Below are positions 22,429 through 34,103 of a stretch of 64,000 nt of DNA, piece after piece. The stretch lies in the NCBI GenBank assembly GCA_029255685.2, contig CM055319.2, positions 29,297,568 to 29,361,567 of the forward strand. Direction: 5' to 3'. Origin of the DNA: Silene conica. Lineage: Eukaryota > Streptophyta > Magnoliopsida > Caryophyllales > Caryophyllaceae. The notes below the pieces were generated by a model. It did not search any database. It saw nothing but the letters and a program-made list of their open reading frames with translations, and was not told the DNA's origin. The translations under genes were made by a program, and so were the position numbers. The first letter of the stretch is position 1. The number at the start of each line of letters is the position of its first letter.

Positions 22429-25400
22429 ATGGGAAAGCAGGCCGCAAAGGAGGATGCTCATGTGGTCACCGGTACTTTTCTTGTAAACTCTAAACCTACT
22501 TTCTTACTTTTCGATTCTGGTGCGACCCATTCGTTTGTCTCTAGAGATCATGTTAAGGCTTTGGGACTCGAGAGATTTGATTGGGTCGCGGATTCAGTGA
22601 CCATACCATCAGGCGAGTCGATAGTTTGTAACAGAGTATATGGTAGTGTACCCATCAAAATCGGGGAAGCAATTTTCTATTGTGACCTCATAGAATTTCC
22701 ACTAGGGGGCTTTGAGGTGATTCTAGGGATGGACTGGCTAGGGAAGTATCGAGCTTTCATCGACTGTCATCAAAAGAAGATTTCCTTGAAGGGACCTAAG
22801 GGAGTGAGGGTGTCTTACAAGGGATATCGAGTCAAACCAAAAATCAAATTCATTTCTGTCAATACCCTGAAGTCTAGCTTGAGGAAAGGAGGGAGCCTGA
22901 TCTTGTGCCAAATGTGGAATTGTGAGGCTGAGACTCCGAAGACTAGTGAGATACCTGTGGTACGGGAGTTTGAGGGAGTATTTCGAGACGACGTTCCAGG
23001 GTTGCCGCCAAGGAGGGAAGTGGAATTTTCCATTGACCTAAAACCAGGGGCGGGACCAATATCTAAATCACTGTACCGTATGGGACCGAAGGAGATGGAG
23101 GAGTTGAAGAAGCAGTTGGATGAACTAGCTGAGAAAGGGTTCATTCGACCCAGTGTGTCGCCCTGGGGAGCACCCGTTTTGTTTGTGAAGAAGAAGGATG
23201 GTAGTTTGAGACTATGTGTTGACTACCGAGAGCTGAACAATGTGACCATCAAGAACCGTTATCCTTTGCCGAGAATTGACGACTTGTTCGATCAGTTAAG
23301 TGGAGCTGGGGTTTTCTCCAAGATTGATTTGAGATCCGGGTATCATCAGTTGAGAATAAAGGATGAGGATATTCCAAAGACCGCTTTCCGAACGAGGTAC
23401 GGCCACTATGAATTTGTGGTAATGCCATTTGGATTGACTAATGCTCCAGCTGTGTTCATGGACTTGATGAATCGAGTCTTCAGCCCATATCTGGACAAGT
23501 TCTTGGTGGTATTCATAGATGATATCCTGGTATACTCCAAGAATGCAGAAGAGCACGAGGACCATTTGTGGAAAGTACTTCAGACCCTGGAAGAGCATAA
23601 ACTCGATGCTAAGTTGAGTATGTATGAGTTCTGGTTGGAGAGAGTGGCGTTTTTGGGGCATGTAATTTCAAAGGAAGGGGTGTCTGTTGACCCTAGTAAG
23701 ATCGAGGCTGTGACTAAGTGGCAGAGTCCGAAGAATGTGAGCGAGATCCGAAGCTTCCTGGGATTGGCTGGATATTATCGGAGATTTGTCAAAGATTTTT
23801 CAAAGATAGCGAAGCCGTTGACGTCGTTAATGAGGAAAGAGAACCGTTTTGTCTGGGATGAGAGTTGTGAGAAGGCATTCCTAACCCTTAAGAAACGCCT
23901 GACAACAGCTTCTATCCTTGCTTTGCCAGTTGGGAGTGATAACTTCGAAGTTTATACTGACGCTTCGAAGCATGGGTTGGGTTGTGTACTAATGCAGAAT
24001 GGGAGAGTGATAGCGTATGCTTCTCGCCAACTGAAGACCTATGAAGAAAATTACCCGACTCATGATTTGGAATTGGGAGCTGTGGTCTTTGCACTTAAAT
24101 TATGGGGCCATTACCTTTATGGAGCCACTTTTAAGGTGTTTTCTGATCATAAGAGCTTGAAGTATATCTACACCCAGAGAGAATTGAACATGCGACAGAG
24201 GAGGTGGATAGAGTTGATTGGGGACTATGACATGCAGATCGTCTATCATGAAGGCAAGGCGAATGTGGTAGCTGACGCCCTAAGTAGGAAATATGTGCAT
24301 GCTTTGAGTTGTGCCAGGTCGAGAGTGAGGCTGTATGGTGAACTAAGGGAGATGGGAATATTCATGATCCGGAAAGGGGATGCTCTTAGCGACTTGACAG
24401 TGGAGCCTGAGTTGTATGGTGAGATTCGGGAGTTGCAAGGTACTGATGCGAGAATCCAGAAGTGGCGCGGGATGGTGGAGAGTGAGGGTAGTGAGACTGC
24501 ATCCAAGTTCAGTATTCATACTGATGGTAGTTTGAGGTTCAGTGGGCGTTGGTGTGTTCCGGATGTAGAGGAGCTAAAGAAGAAGATCCTGACTGAAGCT
24601 CATGCTACTCCGTATTCCGTTCACCCAGGGGGTGATAAGCTGTATAAAGATCTTAAGAAGACGTTCTGGTGGCCTAACATGAAGAAGGAAGTCGCAGAGT
24701 TTGTGTCGAGGTGTTTGACTTGTCAGAGAGTGAAAGGGGAACATAAGAGACCTCAGGGGAAAGTCCAGCCTTTAGATGTGCCAGAGTGGAAGTGGGAGAA
24801 CATTTCGATGGACTTTATCGTGGGGTTGCCTCGGACTCAGAGGGGCAACAACATGATTTGGGTGATTGTGGATCGTTTGACTAAGTCTGCTCACTTTATT
24901 CCGATGAAAGATACCTGGAGTAAAGCTGAGTTGGCTAAGTCATATGTGCAGAATGTGGTCAAATTGCATGGTGTACCCAAGGACATTGTTTCCGATCGAG
25001 ACTCGAGGTTCATATCTAGATTTTGGCAGGAGTTGCAGGCAGCTTTGGGTACCCAATTGAAGATGAGTACTGCTTTCCATCTGGCTACTGACGTTCAAAC
25101 CGAGAGGACTAGTCAGACCCTTGAGGATATGTTGAGAGCATGCGTTCTTGAGTTCGGAGGATCTTGGGAGGATCGACTGGGGTTGATCGAGTTTTCTTAT
25201 AATAACAGCTACCATGCCAGCATAGGGATGGCCCCTTTCGAGGCTTTGTATGGGAGGAAGTGTCAAAGTCCTGTGTGTTGGGATGATCGGGCCGATGTCG
25301 TGACTTTAGGGCCAGATATGATCCAGGAGATGGTGGAGCAGGTTCAGATTATACGACAAAGGATGAGGGCCGCGCAGGATAGACAGAAGAGTTATGCAGA

Positions 25401-25848
25401 TCTGAAGAGGAGTGAGATTTCATTCGAGGTGGGAGAGAAAGTACTGCTTAAAGTATCTCCGATGAAGGGTGTAATGAGATTCGGCAAGCGTGGCAAACTG
25501 AGTCAGAAATTTATTGGACCGTTTGAGATCTTGGACAGAGTTGGGGAAGTGGCGTACAGATTAGCGTTACCTCCAGCTCTATCCAAGGTCCATAATGTGT
25601 TCCATGTGTCCCAGTTGAGGAAGTATGTGAGTGATCCATCACATGTGCTTCAGCACGAGGTGATTGAGGTGGATGAACAGTTGGCATATGTCGAGACTCC
25701 GAAGGAGATTCTGGACAGGAAGGTACGAAAGACTCGTAATGGGGAGACGTCCTTGGTGAAAGTCTTGTGGACCAATCATAATCAGGAGGAGGCTACGTGG
25801 GAGCCTGAGGCATCCATGAGAGAGCGCTATCCACATTTGTTCGATTGA
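22429..25848 (+). CDS. pol: Tekay pol: protease, RT, RNase H, integrase, chromodomain
   Basis: 1139 codons from the first ATG after the nonsense codon; the frame is the same as gag and really continues from 22327. Order: aspartic protease [12 protein letters not shown] (about 26-37); reverse transcriptase with [10 protein letters not shown] (about 362-371); RNase H from [11 protein letters not shown] (about 509); integrase zinc-binding region [18 protein letters not shown] to CLTCQRVK (about 730-765), core SMDFIVGLP...SDRDSRF...ATDVQTERT, with Asp, Asp and Glu present; then a chromodomain [19 protein letters not shown] (about 1105-1125) that in this clade directs insertion to marked chromatin. 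Catalytic residues look intact. [13 protein letters not shown] differs from the usual HPQTDGQSE near the third catalytic residue, which may matter. Confidence 0.93.
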   Translation: MGKQAAKEDAHVVTGTFLVNSKPTFLLFDSGATHSFVSRDHVKALGLERFDWVADSVTIPSGESIVCNRVYGSVPIKIGEAIFYCDLIEFPLGGFEVILGMDWLGKYRAFIDCHQKKISLKGPKGVRVSYKGYRVKPKIKFISVNTLKSSLRKGGSLILCQMWNCEAETPKTSEIPVVREFEGVFRDDVPGLPPRREVEFSIDLKPGAGPISKSLYRMGPKEMEELKKQLDELAEKGFIRPSVSPWGAPVLFVKKKDGSLRLCVDYRELNNVTIKNRYPLPRIDDLFDQLSGAGVFSKIDLRSGYHQLRIKDEDIPKTAFRTRYGHYEFVVMPFGLTNAPAVFMDLMNRVFSPYLDKFLVVFIDDILVYSKNAEEHEDHLWKVLQTLEEHKLDAKLSMYEFWLERVAFLGHVISKEGVSVDPSKIEAVTKWQSPKNVSEIRSFLGLAGYYRRFVKDFSKIAKPLTSLMRKENRFVWDESCEKAFLTLKKRLTTASILALPVGSDNFEVYTDASKHGLGCVLMQNGRVIAYASRQLKTYEENYPTHDLELGAVVFALKLWGHYLYGATFKVFSDHKSLKYIYTQRELNMRQRRWIELIGDYDMQIVYHEGKANVVADALSRKYVHALSCARSRVRLYGELREMGIFMIRKGDALSDLTVEPELYGEIRELQGTDARIQKWRGMVESEGSETASKFSIHTDGSLRFSGRWCVPDVEELKKKILTEAHATPYSVHPGGDKLYKDLKKTFWWPNMKKEVAEFVSRCLTCQRVKGEHKRPQGKVQPLDVPEWKWENISMDFIVGLPRTQRGNNMIWVIVDRLTKSAHFIPMKDTWSKAELAKSYVQNVVKLHGVPKDIVSDRDSRFISRFWQELQAALGTQLKMSTAFHLATDVQTERTSQTLEDMLRACVLEFGGSWEDRLGLIEFSYNNSYHASIGMAPFEALYGRKCQSPVCWDDRADVVTLGPDMIQEMVEQVQIIRQRMRAAQDRQKSYADLKRSEISFEVGEKVLLKVSPMKGVMRFGKRGKLSQKFIGPFEILDRVGEVAYRLALPPALSKVHNVFHVSQLRKYVSDPSHVLQHEVIEVDEQLAYVETPKEILDRKVRKTRNGETSLVKVLWTNHNQEEATWEPEASMRERYPHLFD

Positions 25849-26015
25849 GGTAAGTTACGCGGACGTAACTTTTCTTTAAGGGGGTGGAATGTAACATTCT
25901 ATGATTTAAATGAACTTTTTGTGATGTTTTGTGTTCCAAGTTCGTTTGAGTTGATTGTTTTGGCATCTGAGAGTTGTTGAACTTCGGGACGAAGTTCATT
26001 TTAAGGAGGGAAGAC
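25849..26015 (+). other. Pre-LTR region and polypurine tract of the Tekay element
   Basis: Short non-coding stretch after the pol stop with two purine runs: TAAGGGGGTGGAATG (about 25877) and TTTTAAGGAGGGAAGAC just before the LTR. The second is the best candidate for the plus-strand primer. Confidence 0.75.
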
Positions 26016-27266
26016 TTTAATACTTCGAAATTTGACCTTGGTAATTAAAGTATTTCTTCGAGTCAAAAGTTATTTTTACGAGTAAGTTTAGGTGTTTAAT
26101 TAAGAGTAGTATTTACGTTGTTATAAGGATTCGATCCCTACACTTTTAGCACTTGGTTATGCTGTTATGGGGGATCGATCTCTAGACCTTTAGAACGATG
26201 GCTTGGGCCTTGAAAGGCGTGCCACACCTCAAGCCCACGGCTGGCTTATGGAATAAGATCACCAAAACCCTAACACACCCCCTCCTACCGTCACACCTTT
26301 TAACACTCTTTCTAACCTAAGACAAACCCTAATCCTCTTTCAAACCTCACATAATCACAGCCGTCACATCAAAGGAGAGAATCAGACCGAACACGGTGGT
26401 CTAGGGTGGGTGCACGGTGGTTCGTTTTGCCTAAGGAACCGGTATGTCACGCACAGCACTGATTCGAGTGATGTTTTATTGTTTTTATCGCATGTTTATT
26501 CGTCTATAACACCTCTAATCTGTGTTTTTGTTGCGTAATTATGTTGTATAACAAGTAATGAACGTATATAATCCAGTTAGTTTTGGTTGTTGGTCGTTAA
26601 AGGTCGTCGTGAGGGGCGTTTAATACGGTGTCAGAGGAGTTGTTGTTGTCATTTATTTGATACGGGTTCTACAGTTATGTTTTGGGTAGGCGTTTGTGTT
26701 ATGGTTTGAGTTTAATTTCTATGGGTCTCGGGTTAGAAGGACAGTCGGTGTTCAGGGATTTCAGGTAAGGATGATTCGGTGGTCAATGGTGGTTGGGTGT
26801 GGTGGTTTAAGGGGAGATCGATGGGGGTGGTCAGGGATGTCACACTCGGCATTCCTGCTGCTGCTGCAAGTCTTCTCGTGTACAGGGTTTTGGGAGGGGT
26901 AACACTGTTGACTCGGGGGAGGTCAGTACGGTGTTACCACTGTGTCGGATGGGTCTGGTTGTTGGGGTGGTGTTGAGCGGCAGTGTTGGTGGTGTCGGGT
27001 TTGTGTGGTGTGTCGATGGTGAGTGGCGTTGGTCTGGTCAGAGGGCCCGATAGTGAACCAGGCCTGGTTTGGGGCTCTGGTTCACCGCGGCAGTAGGAGT
27101 TGAAGGGGGTGTGGGTGACTATGGTGGTAGCTGGTGTTTCTGGGCACGAATTGTGGGGGTTGTTGGTGGCGGAGCTGGTGGCGCGCGGTGTTTGTAGGGG
27201 CTGTTTTAGGGGCAGTTGGGGATGTCGTGAAGAGGAGTGTGTCAAGTAGTGTTTTAACTTATTACC

Positions 27267-27267
27267 C

Positions 27268-27334
<67 letters not shown>
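27267..27334 (+). repeat. (ATT)n microsatellite, 3' Tekay LTR
   Basis: Longer than its partner at 19673-19716, showing slippage since insertion. Confidence 0.9.
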
Positions 27335-27335
<1 letters not shown>

Positions 27336-27740
27336 TTATTTATGTTGTATTATTGTTATTTTAGTAATGCTTTATTATTTCCTTTCGTGTTCGGGTCGTG
27401 TTATTTAAATATACGAGTCGGGAATTATTTTTGAGTCGTGGGGACGTCTATATTTGGAAAGCTACTATATTGGGAAAGTTTCTATTTATGGAAACTTTCC
27501 ACTTATGGAAGGTTGCTATTTATAGTAAGTATGATCACTAAGGGGTTCGGGAAGATTGTTAATTCATTTCGTATATCTGTGTAGGTAGCGAGTTTCGCGT
27601 GGAACATTTTTAACAAGCCTCGGATTTGTTTAGGGGAAAATACTTGTATTTGTGATGTAATATCATGTGATCATTATATTGTGTTATCTATATTATTGCC
27701 ATAATGTAATATGATGTGAATATATTGGGCCTTGTGATAT

Positions 27741-27875
27741 GGTGTTGGATCGGTGCGGAGTATATATGGTGTTGGATCGGTGCGGAGTTTATATGGCGTT
27801 GGATCGGTGCGGAGTTTATATGGTGTTGGATCGGTGCGGAGTTTATTTGGCGTCGGATCGGTGCGGAGTTTATTA
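27741..27875 (+). repeat. 27-base tandem repeat, five copies (3' LTR)
   Basis: Same unit as at 20182-20316, with a GGCG/GGTG variant order that differs at one copy. Confidence 0.88.
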
Positions 27876-29110
27876 CATTGTTGTTATATTTATTTCTTTC
27901 TCCTCTACTCAACCTCGTGGTTGACCCTGTGTGTTCGTGATCACCTGTGATGAACCAATTATTGGGGAGCAGATTGACAGGTGGCTGAGACTAAGGGGGA
28001 GCTATGGGAGAAAGAGCTGGATCCGGACCAGACTAGAGTCTAGATCAACTTAGTCAGTTTAGCATGAGTTGTATTTTCTTTATTTCGTTAAGACTTTCGG
28101 ATATGGTTGTAAGAACATGTTATGAGTTTAATTTTAATTAAAGTACTGTTTATCTTCCCTTTGTATCTACTACCTCGGGAAACCGAGATGGTAATACCTT
28201 TATTTATCTAAGGAGTCCTAGTACAGGCCCTTAAATAAATGGGGGTGTTACAGAGATTGAGGGAAATTGTGGATGGGATTTTCTTGACCTACCTCATGAG
28301 AAGCAATGGGAGCTTCTTAAAAACCTAATCCGAGCCAGTGCAAATACAGAGAGGTATGAGAGCGCTGATTTTAGTAACCCGGATTCTTCTGTCGAAAGTG
28401 ATCTTATCACTCCCGTTGCTGAAGATTCGCTCATTCTTAATGAGGTTGAGTATGATAGGTTACTTGATTCTCTTTCTCTCCCTGTTGATGACACTGACTT
28501 GGATACATCTGATGAGTTAGAAATTCATCCCTTGACTGACCAACCTATTTTTTTAGGTGTTAGCAATGAACATGTTTCTGATACGTTTGAACCTTCGGTC
28601 AATGAACCTTGTTTTGTGCAAGATTCATTTGTTAACATTTCTGATGTTCTTGATAATATTAATGAATGTTATGTACAACGATCCTTTACAAAGGATCCTT
28701 CGGAGGCTTTGATGTGTTTTGAGACATGTGCAGGTGAATCACTTGCTCAGGAGGCTGATTTGGATGCTCCAAAAGTTGTAACATCAGGGATAGGATCCAT
28801 AGATGGTAGAAAGAGAAGTGTTCTCGATCGAGTAGTACCACTTACTCGATCAAATGATGTAGAGAACGAGATCACTCAATGGAGTGATTCTATGGCTGAA
28901 AAAAAGAGCCCGAAGAAGAAGAAACCGAGGAAGGTATCGGCCCATGACTTGGGAGTTGACGACCCCGGAAGGTGGAAGGCTAGAGTTAAGGGTGATGACC
29001 CATCTATCTACATGGTGGAGAGAAGCTCATCTACCCAAATCACCATAGCTGAAGGGGTAGCTTGTAGTCAGAACCCGTGGTCAAAGAAATTCCGTATCCT
29101 TCGCGGATAA

Positions 29111-31285
29111 CTTCTCCTTATTGCTCGTTTTCTTTTTAAGACTATTTTATTTCTTTTTTCTTTAAGACTTTTGGTATTTGGTTTGTTTTAGACTTAGACT
29201 TTTTCTTTGTTGTTTTGTTTTAAGACTTTTTAGACTTGGTACTTTGGGATGTTGCCCATGTTTTGGGGCGTATAAATGTTATTCACAGGTTTGAAAAAGG
29301 ATTAACTCGGACTAAACGAGTTAATTCTGAGAAGTAAAAGAACGCTGCACAGGGAGTGCGCTCGACCGACCAGAAGCATCACTCAGTCGACCAGATCACT
29401 GTAACCCAGTAATCATTGTTATTTGTCAATTGGTCGGTCGACCAGGTGATGTGGTCGGCCGACCACTGTAGCTGCTACAGCCTGTTCGTATTTACCTCGG
29501 ATAGCATTCAAGCATGATTAGGGAGTTTTTCTCCTTACTCTTTCTTTTATGCTTTCATTTTTCTTCTCATTTTCAAACCTTTGAACTAGCATTATCACCC
29601 AAAACACCGTTAATCCCCGAAAAGGGTTTATCTTTGTGTTTCCTTTTTCAAGTCCTTGGAGTGGCACTGCTGGCCACCGAAACCTCCTAAGCTCCGGCTG
29701 GTTTGGGGAGGTTTCCATTGCGCTTAATCTTGTGAGTTCTTTCCTCGTTTTCCCTTTGTTTTTCCTTTTATGCTTTTTTTCATAACCTTTGCTTACGCTA
29801 ATGCACAATAGGGACATTGTGCGGTTTGGTTTGGGGAAGGGTTTTATGTCGCATGCATTTATTTCATTGCATTTTGCCACACGTTTATTGCATTTCTGTC
29901 TTGAACGTTTCTTTTATTGTTTTTTCATTGCATATACAAAAAACAAATGAAAATTCAAAATTTTCAAAAAAACGCACGTTTATTTTAGCATATAGGTCGA
30001 GTCGGAACGAGAGTATTTCTATGATGACTTTGCATTTTCATATGTTTATGCCTAAGCCTTGCTTGTCAGCCTGTTTAGTATAGAATCATATGCATAGTCT
30101 ACGAGTTTTTTTGTCAAACTGGTCGTTAATCTTGAAAACTTGACTTTTATCTTTGGCAAACTACTTTATAATCTGAGTTTTAGAGCTTATTCCTGGTTTC
30201 ATTCATAACCAGTTGTTTAGGAATGTGAGTAGTACTCCCCTTGAGATACATGTTACATCAATATGCATAAACATGAACATGAACTGCTATATACATGTAT
30301 GCTATCTTATTTTGTGATTTGTGACACGTGCATTTGAGGTCCCTTTCTCTTATTTTACCCATAAGCCTTACATTGCCAAATTTGCCTTTTTGTTCCTAAA
30401 GCTACATCCCATACATAGCCTACCTTAACCAAGCTAGTATTTGTGATCACGGGATCATGAGTCACCTTTGGTTGTTGTATGTTCATGTGAGAAATGAAAG
30501 AAAAGAAAGAAAGAAAAAAAATAGGGAAAAAGAAAAGAAAAACAGAAAAAGAAAGAAAATCGAAAAAAGTACACTGCACGTCAGTCGACCGACCGCATCA
30601 CTTGGTCGGTCGACCAACTCTCAGAAACAGAAATTTGCATTTCGTCCAAAAAATGCCTTTCTTTATTATTTATTACTCCCGTACTTCATTCAAATCATTT
30701 GGGAGTCTTTTCCTTGAAAATATTGTGAGTTTTTTGTGCTACAAAATAGCACCGTGTTTAAATCCTTTGGGTTGGAAGTTGTGAAAATTCATTGTTGGAT
30801 CCCGGTTTTGCTAGCTTGGCTATTTAACCTCACTTATCCAAAAACATCTTAACCTTTCGTACCCAATACCTCACACATCTTTCTTTACCTCAGCGTGTGT
30901 CAAAGTCACTTAATTGGTATGTATATGCACGGTTCTACAGTTTATTTTCATGTTAGATTGCAGGCATGTTTTCATGGGTCGAAGTTAGGTGAGTGTCTTT
31001 ACAAATTACTTCTTTCTATCTTCTACATACACTCACCCTGTGCTTAATGTGTGATTTGAGCAACCCGCGAGAGTCCATTGTGAAAAGTCTATATAGTTGA
31101 TAGATTTGCAAGTTTGACAACTTCATAATTCGTTTGCATAATTCAATTACTACTTCATTGTTGACTTTGCAGTAAATTGGTTTGGGCTTACATTTGCATT
31201 CCGCTCTGAGATTGAAATCGTTCCATTAGTTTAAGATCGAGTCTAGTTCTTGCTTGAGGGCAAGCAAGGTTTGGTTTGGGGAATT
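29111..31285 (+). other. Non-coding 3' body of the Athila-like element
   Basis: No credible gene. Visible features are palindromic GGTCGGTCGACC groups (29360-29466 and 30580-30617), an A/G-rich tract (30490-30570) and a purine-rich pre-LTR segment near 31268. The first 1.2 kb recurs at 50013-51179 in the second body. Confidence 0.6.
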
Positions 31286-32797
31286 TGATGCGTGTCTATT
31301 TTATGATGTTTTACATCTATTTTTACACGCATTTAAGAGCTCATTTAGGAGTTTTTGGTTATTATTTCTCCTATTTCGTCTACTTTCGTATTTTTATGCA
31401 TCATTGCAGATTTATGCGGAAATAAGGCGATTTCGAGTCAAACCCGTCCTCAAGTGATTTGCATTACTAAGGACAAGAAGGAACGAAGCCTAGCGCACAT
31501 TTCAAGGCCTGAAGATAGCATAAACAAGGGTGTATACAATTCACAAGCTTTAACAAGGGAAGAATCGCTTCACGATATTGCAGCCTGTTTCAAATGGCTA
31601 TATCTCGAGTTCTAGAGCAGATAATGGAGTGATACCAATTGGAGGTGAAAGCTTATCCTCTTAGCTTTCCAATTCCGCGAGAATCGCTTTAATACCATGA
31701 GCCACGAAGAAATGGCAGCTGTTTTAAGATCGACGCGCGCTGCAGAATTCGTCAGAACGCAGTACTGCATCTGATATTTGGTCGATCGACCGGGTACTAT
31801 GGTCGGTCGACCAAGGTACCTGATGCGCGATATTTCAGAAATCCGATATTTGGTCGATCGACCAGTATCATCGGTCTATCGAACACATGGCCCATCAGCG
31901 AAGATTTCAGACGCCTCATTAAGCCCATGATTAAGCTAGGTTTTGAGGGAAACAACGACAAATCCTTATAAAAGCTTAATTCCCCCTATGTACTAATCAT
32001 CTTTTAGAAACCCTAATCTAGTATTACTCATAAATTCTTAGGTTAGTTTACAATAAAAGTTCTTGGTTCTTTATTTTTATTAGTTTTAGAATACCTTTTT
32101 CAACAATCAGTTCCCACGCAAATTTCAATTAAATTCTAATCTTTTAGTTCTTCCACTTCCTTTGTTACGGTAATTTACTTTCTCAATTCAGTTTGTTCTT
32201 ATTTTGTTATTTTTGCACCGACTAGTTATAATCCCTAAACCTAACGTTTGTTAATTGCATATTTACTGTTTTAATCACCATGTTTGTTGTTATTTTCGTT
32301 GTAGTTGTTGTTTTTACTGTTATCATGCGTAGGTAATCTCATATGTTAGGATGTAGGTAAGTATTTGCGTAGATGGTATAAACCTGAGCCGACCTGTAGC
32401 AGACTCTGGTCGACCGACTGGATTAACTGGTCGGTCGACTGGAGTAGTCGGTCGATCGACCGACCTCGCGTATGTTTTCAGACTGTTTTGTTTTGTTAAT
32501 TATAACACCCTATAATGAGACTGAAAGGAGACTTGTAGGATGTTAGTAATGACTTACCCAAGATTGAAAGATACGGGAAGGGCATTGGTTAACGTTTTAA
32601 GACGGCTGGGCTACTAAGACTGAAAGGTATGTGACCTAGAATTTAGGAATCACCCTTATTGTTGACACCCAATATTTGTGAGACCTAGGAACTAATAGCA
32701 TAGGCCGAAAGGAGCTATTAGGTAACATAGACCGAGAGGATTTGTTACATCCCATACGCGACTGCGATACATGTTGACCTAGACTATATACCGTCGT

Positions 32798-34103
32798 TGT
32801 TGGAAACTAAGTTCCACATTTTATACTCAAATCTAATGTGAGTTTTGTTTCTTTAAGATTAGTCATAAAACTTATATGGATCTTATGCATGCAAGATGAT
32901 ATCATAAGATGAGATAGTCCTTACATTGGTTTTAGAAGGTTTATACTCAATAATCACCTATTATATGAGTCTTCAAACCACCGAAATACCCTTAAACGAT
33001 CTAAGAAAAATCGTCTCCAAAAGATGCGTATCAAGGACCCGATCTCAAACTAATACTAATTTTGTTACTAGAAAATTAGTATAAGTATACTAGAAATAAT
33101 AATAATAATATTACTCTTAATATTATTAGTATGGAAATAATTATTTCCTTAGTAAAAACTATTTTAGCTAAGGAATTATTGAGAATGAGGTTTGTAGTGT
33201 GTTGGATGAACAACCATCAACTAAAGACTTAGCAAAAACTTGTTCTCATGAAGTGTGTGTGTGTGTGTGTTATTTATAGGCACATGAGCTTGCTTAAGAA
33301 AGCAACATGGCCGGCCAAGACAAGCAAGAGAAGCCAATGCATGGCTCTCTTACACTTACATAAAGCATCAAATATGCCTTACACTCTTACACTCTCTTAC
33401 ACATCTACTTACACACACAATCACCTTATTCATTCAAACACACAATCCTCAAACATACAAACTATTACACGGCTGAAAATGTGGTTTTATAAGACCCATT
33501 TTATTTTTGTCAATTGTGTTAATTTGTAACATGTCACACATGTTTCATAACACATGACCCAATTTGTTAATTGTGCAATTTTAACTATTAAAATTCATAA
33601 TTTACAAATTTATTACATTTAAATAAATACACTAATAATTCGAAATTATTATTGTACAAAAAATGTAATGTCATAATTTAATTACAACTCTTTGTAATTT
33701 TATGATCAACCGTGTTCATTCTCAATTTAATCGTTTCCTAAACGAATAAATAAAACCGAGTAATAAAACAATTTTATTACTTTGACTTTAATTATTATTA
33801 TAATCCCATTATAAAAATATTCGTCATGTAAAATCATTTCCAAAATTTCCAGTTATTAATAAACTTGTATCCAATACAATATTAATTAATTATTCTATTG
33901 AGACGGAATTCCCAAAAGATATGACCTTAAGGGATCAACTGATCACCACCATCATATGACGATAATGTCAAACTCTAGACAGCCAATCATTATCGATAAA
34001 TGTTGATCAGTTGACTTTAAAAGAGTAACACTCCTAGTTGTGTTTCATTCAAATGAGTTTTAATTACGTCAACACACTATTGTCGAGGACACTTCCTCCA
34101 ACA
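32798..34103 (-). repeat. 3' LTR of the gag-only copia element
   Basis: 1306 bases. Contains a (TG)n tract (33257-33271), a GGCCGGCC site near 33309 and a two-stem hairpin (33935-34014). The purine-rich AAGTGGGAGAT on the minus strand just inside (about 34104-34115) is the likely polypurine tract. Confidence 0.9.
33935..34014 (-). promoter_or_regulatory. Conserved two-stem hairpin in a copia LTR (family A)
   Basis: Outer arms TCAACTGATCA (33935-33945) and TGATCAGTTGA (34004-34014) pair perfectly over 11 bases; inner arms CGATAATG (33960-33967) and CATTATCG (33988-33995) over 8. Equivalent structures with different but matched arms occur in two other LTR families (47867-47946, 52646-52731). 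Role unknown. Confidence 0.7.

Larger units (their letters stand above)
18421..28252 (+). mobile_element. Tekay-type (Del) gypsy chromovirus, full length
   Basis: 9.8 kb, with LTRs 18421-20693 and 26016-28252, an initiator-methionine tRNA primer site, gag, pol in the order protease, reverse transcriptase, RNase H, integrase, chromodomain, and a polypurine tract. Flanked by GAGAT on both sides (18416-18420, 28253-28257). Long LTRs and a C-terminal chromodomain fit Tekay. The LTRs are nearly identical apart from repeat-length changes, so insertion was recent, but gag-pol has one frameshift and one nonsense codon. It sits inside the Athila-like ORF. Confidence 0.93.
26016..28252 (+). repeat. 3' LTR of the Tekay element
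   Basis: 2237 bases, near-identical to 18421-20693. The first dinucleotide is TT in place of TG. The trinucleotide tract (27267-27334) is longer than in the 5' LTR, and about 40 bases near 27628 are missing. Confidence 0.9.
18263..29110 (+). pseudogene. Athila-like ORF (336 codons) split by a Tekay insertion
   Basis: Starts at the ATG at 18263 (MTIAPFPQFEHEPLYIYCDR), runs to 18420, and resumes in the same frame at 28258 after the 9.8-kb insertion and its GAGAT duplication; together 1011 bases, 336 residues. Residues about 8-90 (FEHEPL.IY.DRLTSFL, SIGEVCRIIYDGVTGKTL, GWDFLDL..EKQWELLKNLI) resemble the C-terminal half of the retrotransposon capsid domain. An acidic middle follows, then a lysine-rich patch KKSPKKKKPRK (possible RNA binding or nuclear signal) and the end KKFRILRG. 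No zinc knuckle is seen, so it may be a reduced Gag. Apart from the insertion the frame is clean. Assignment to Gag is inference. Confidence 0.6.
18189..31285 (+). mobile_element. Body of a non-autonomous Athila-like element, copy 1
   Basis: Without the Tekay insertion (18421-28257) the body is about 3.3 kb: primer site, one 336-codon ORF, then 2.2 kb of non-coding DNA ending in a purine-rich pre-LTR stretch (GGTTTGGTTTGGGGAATT, about 31268-31285). It lacks protease, reverse transcriptase and integrase, so it would need an autonomous Athila element. LTRs lie on both sides, and the right LTR is followed by a second, truncated body. Confidence 0.75.

Noticed and set aside
28499..29110. Independent 203-codon gene starting MDTSDELEIH
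   Set aside because: It is in frame with, and part of, the longer Athila-like ORF beginning at 18263.
33248..33529. 93-codon frame in the copia LTR (and 110 codons at 45962-46294)
   Set aside because: It spans a (TG)n tract whose length differs between the LTRs and has no known domain.
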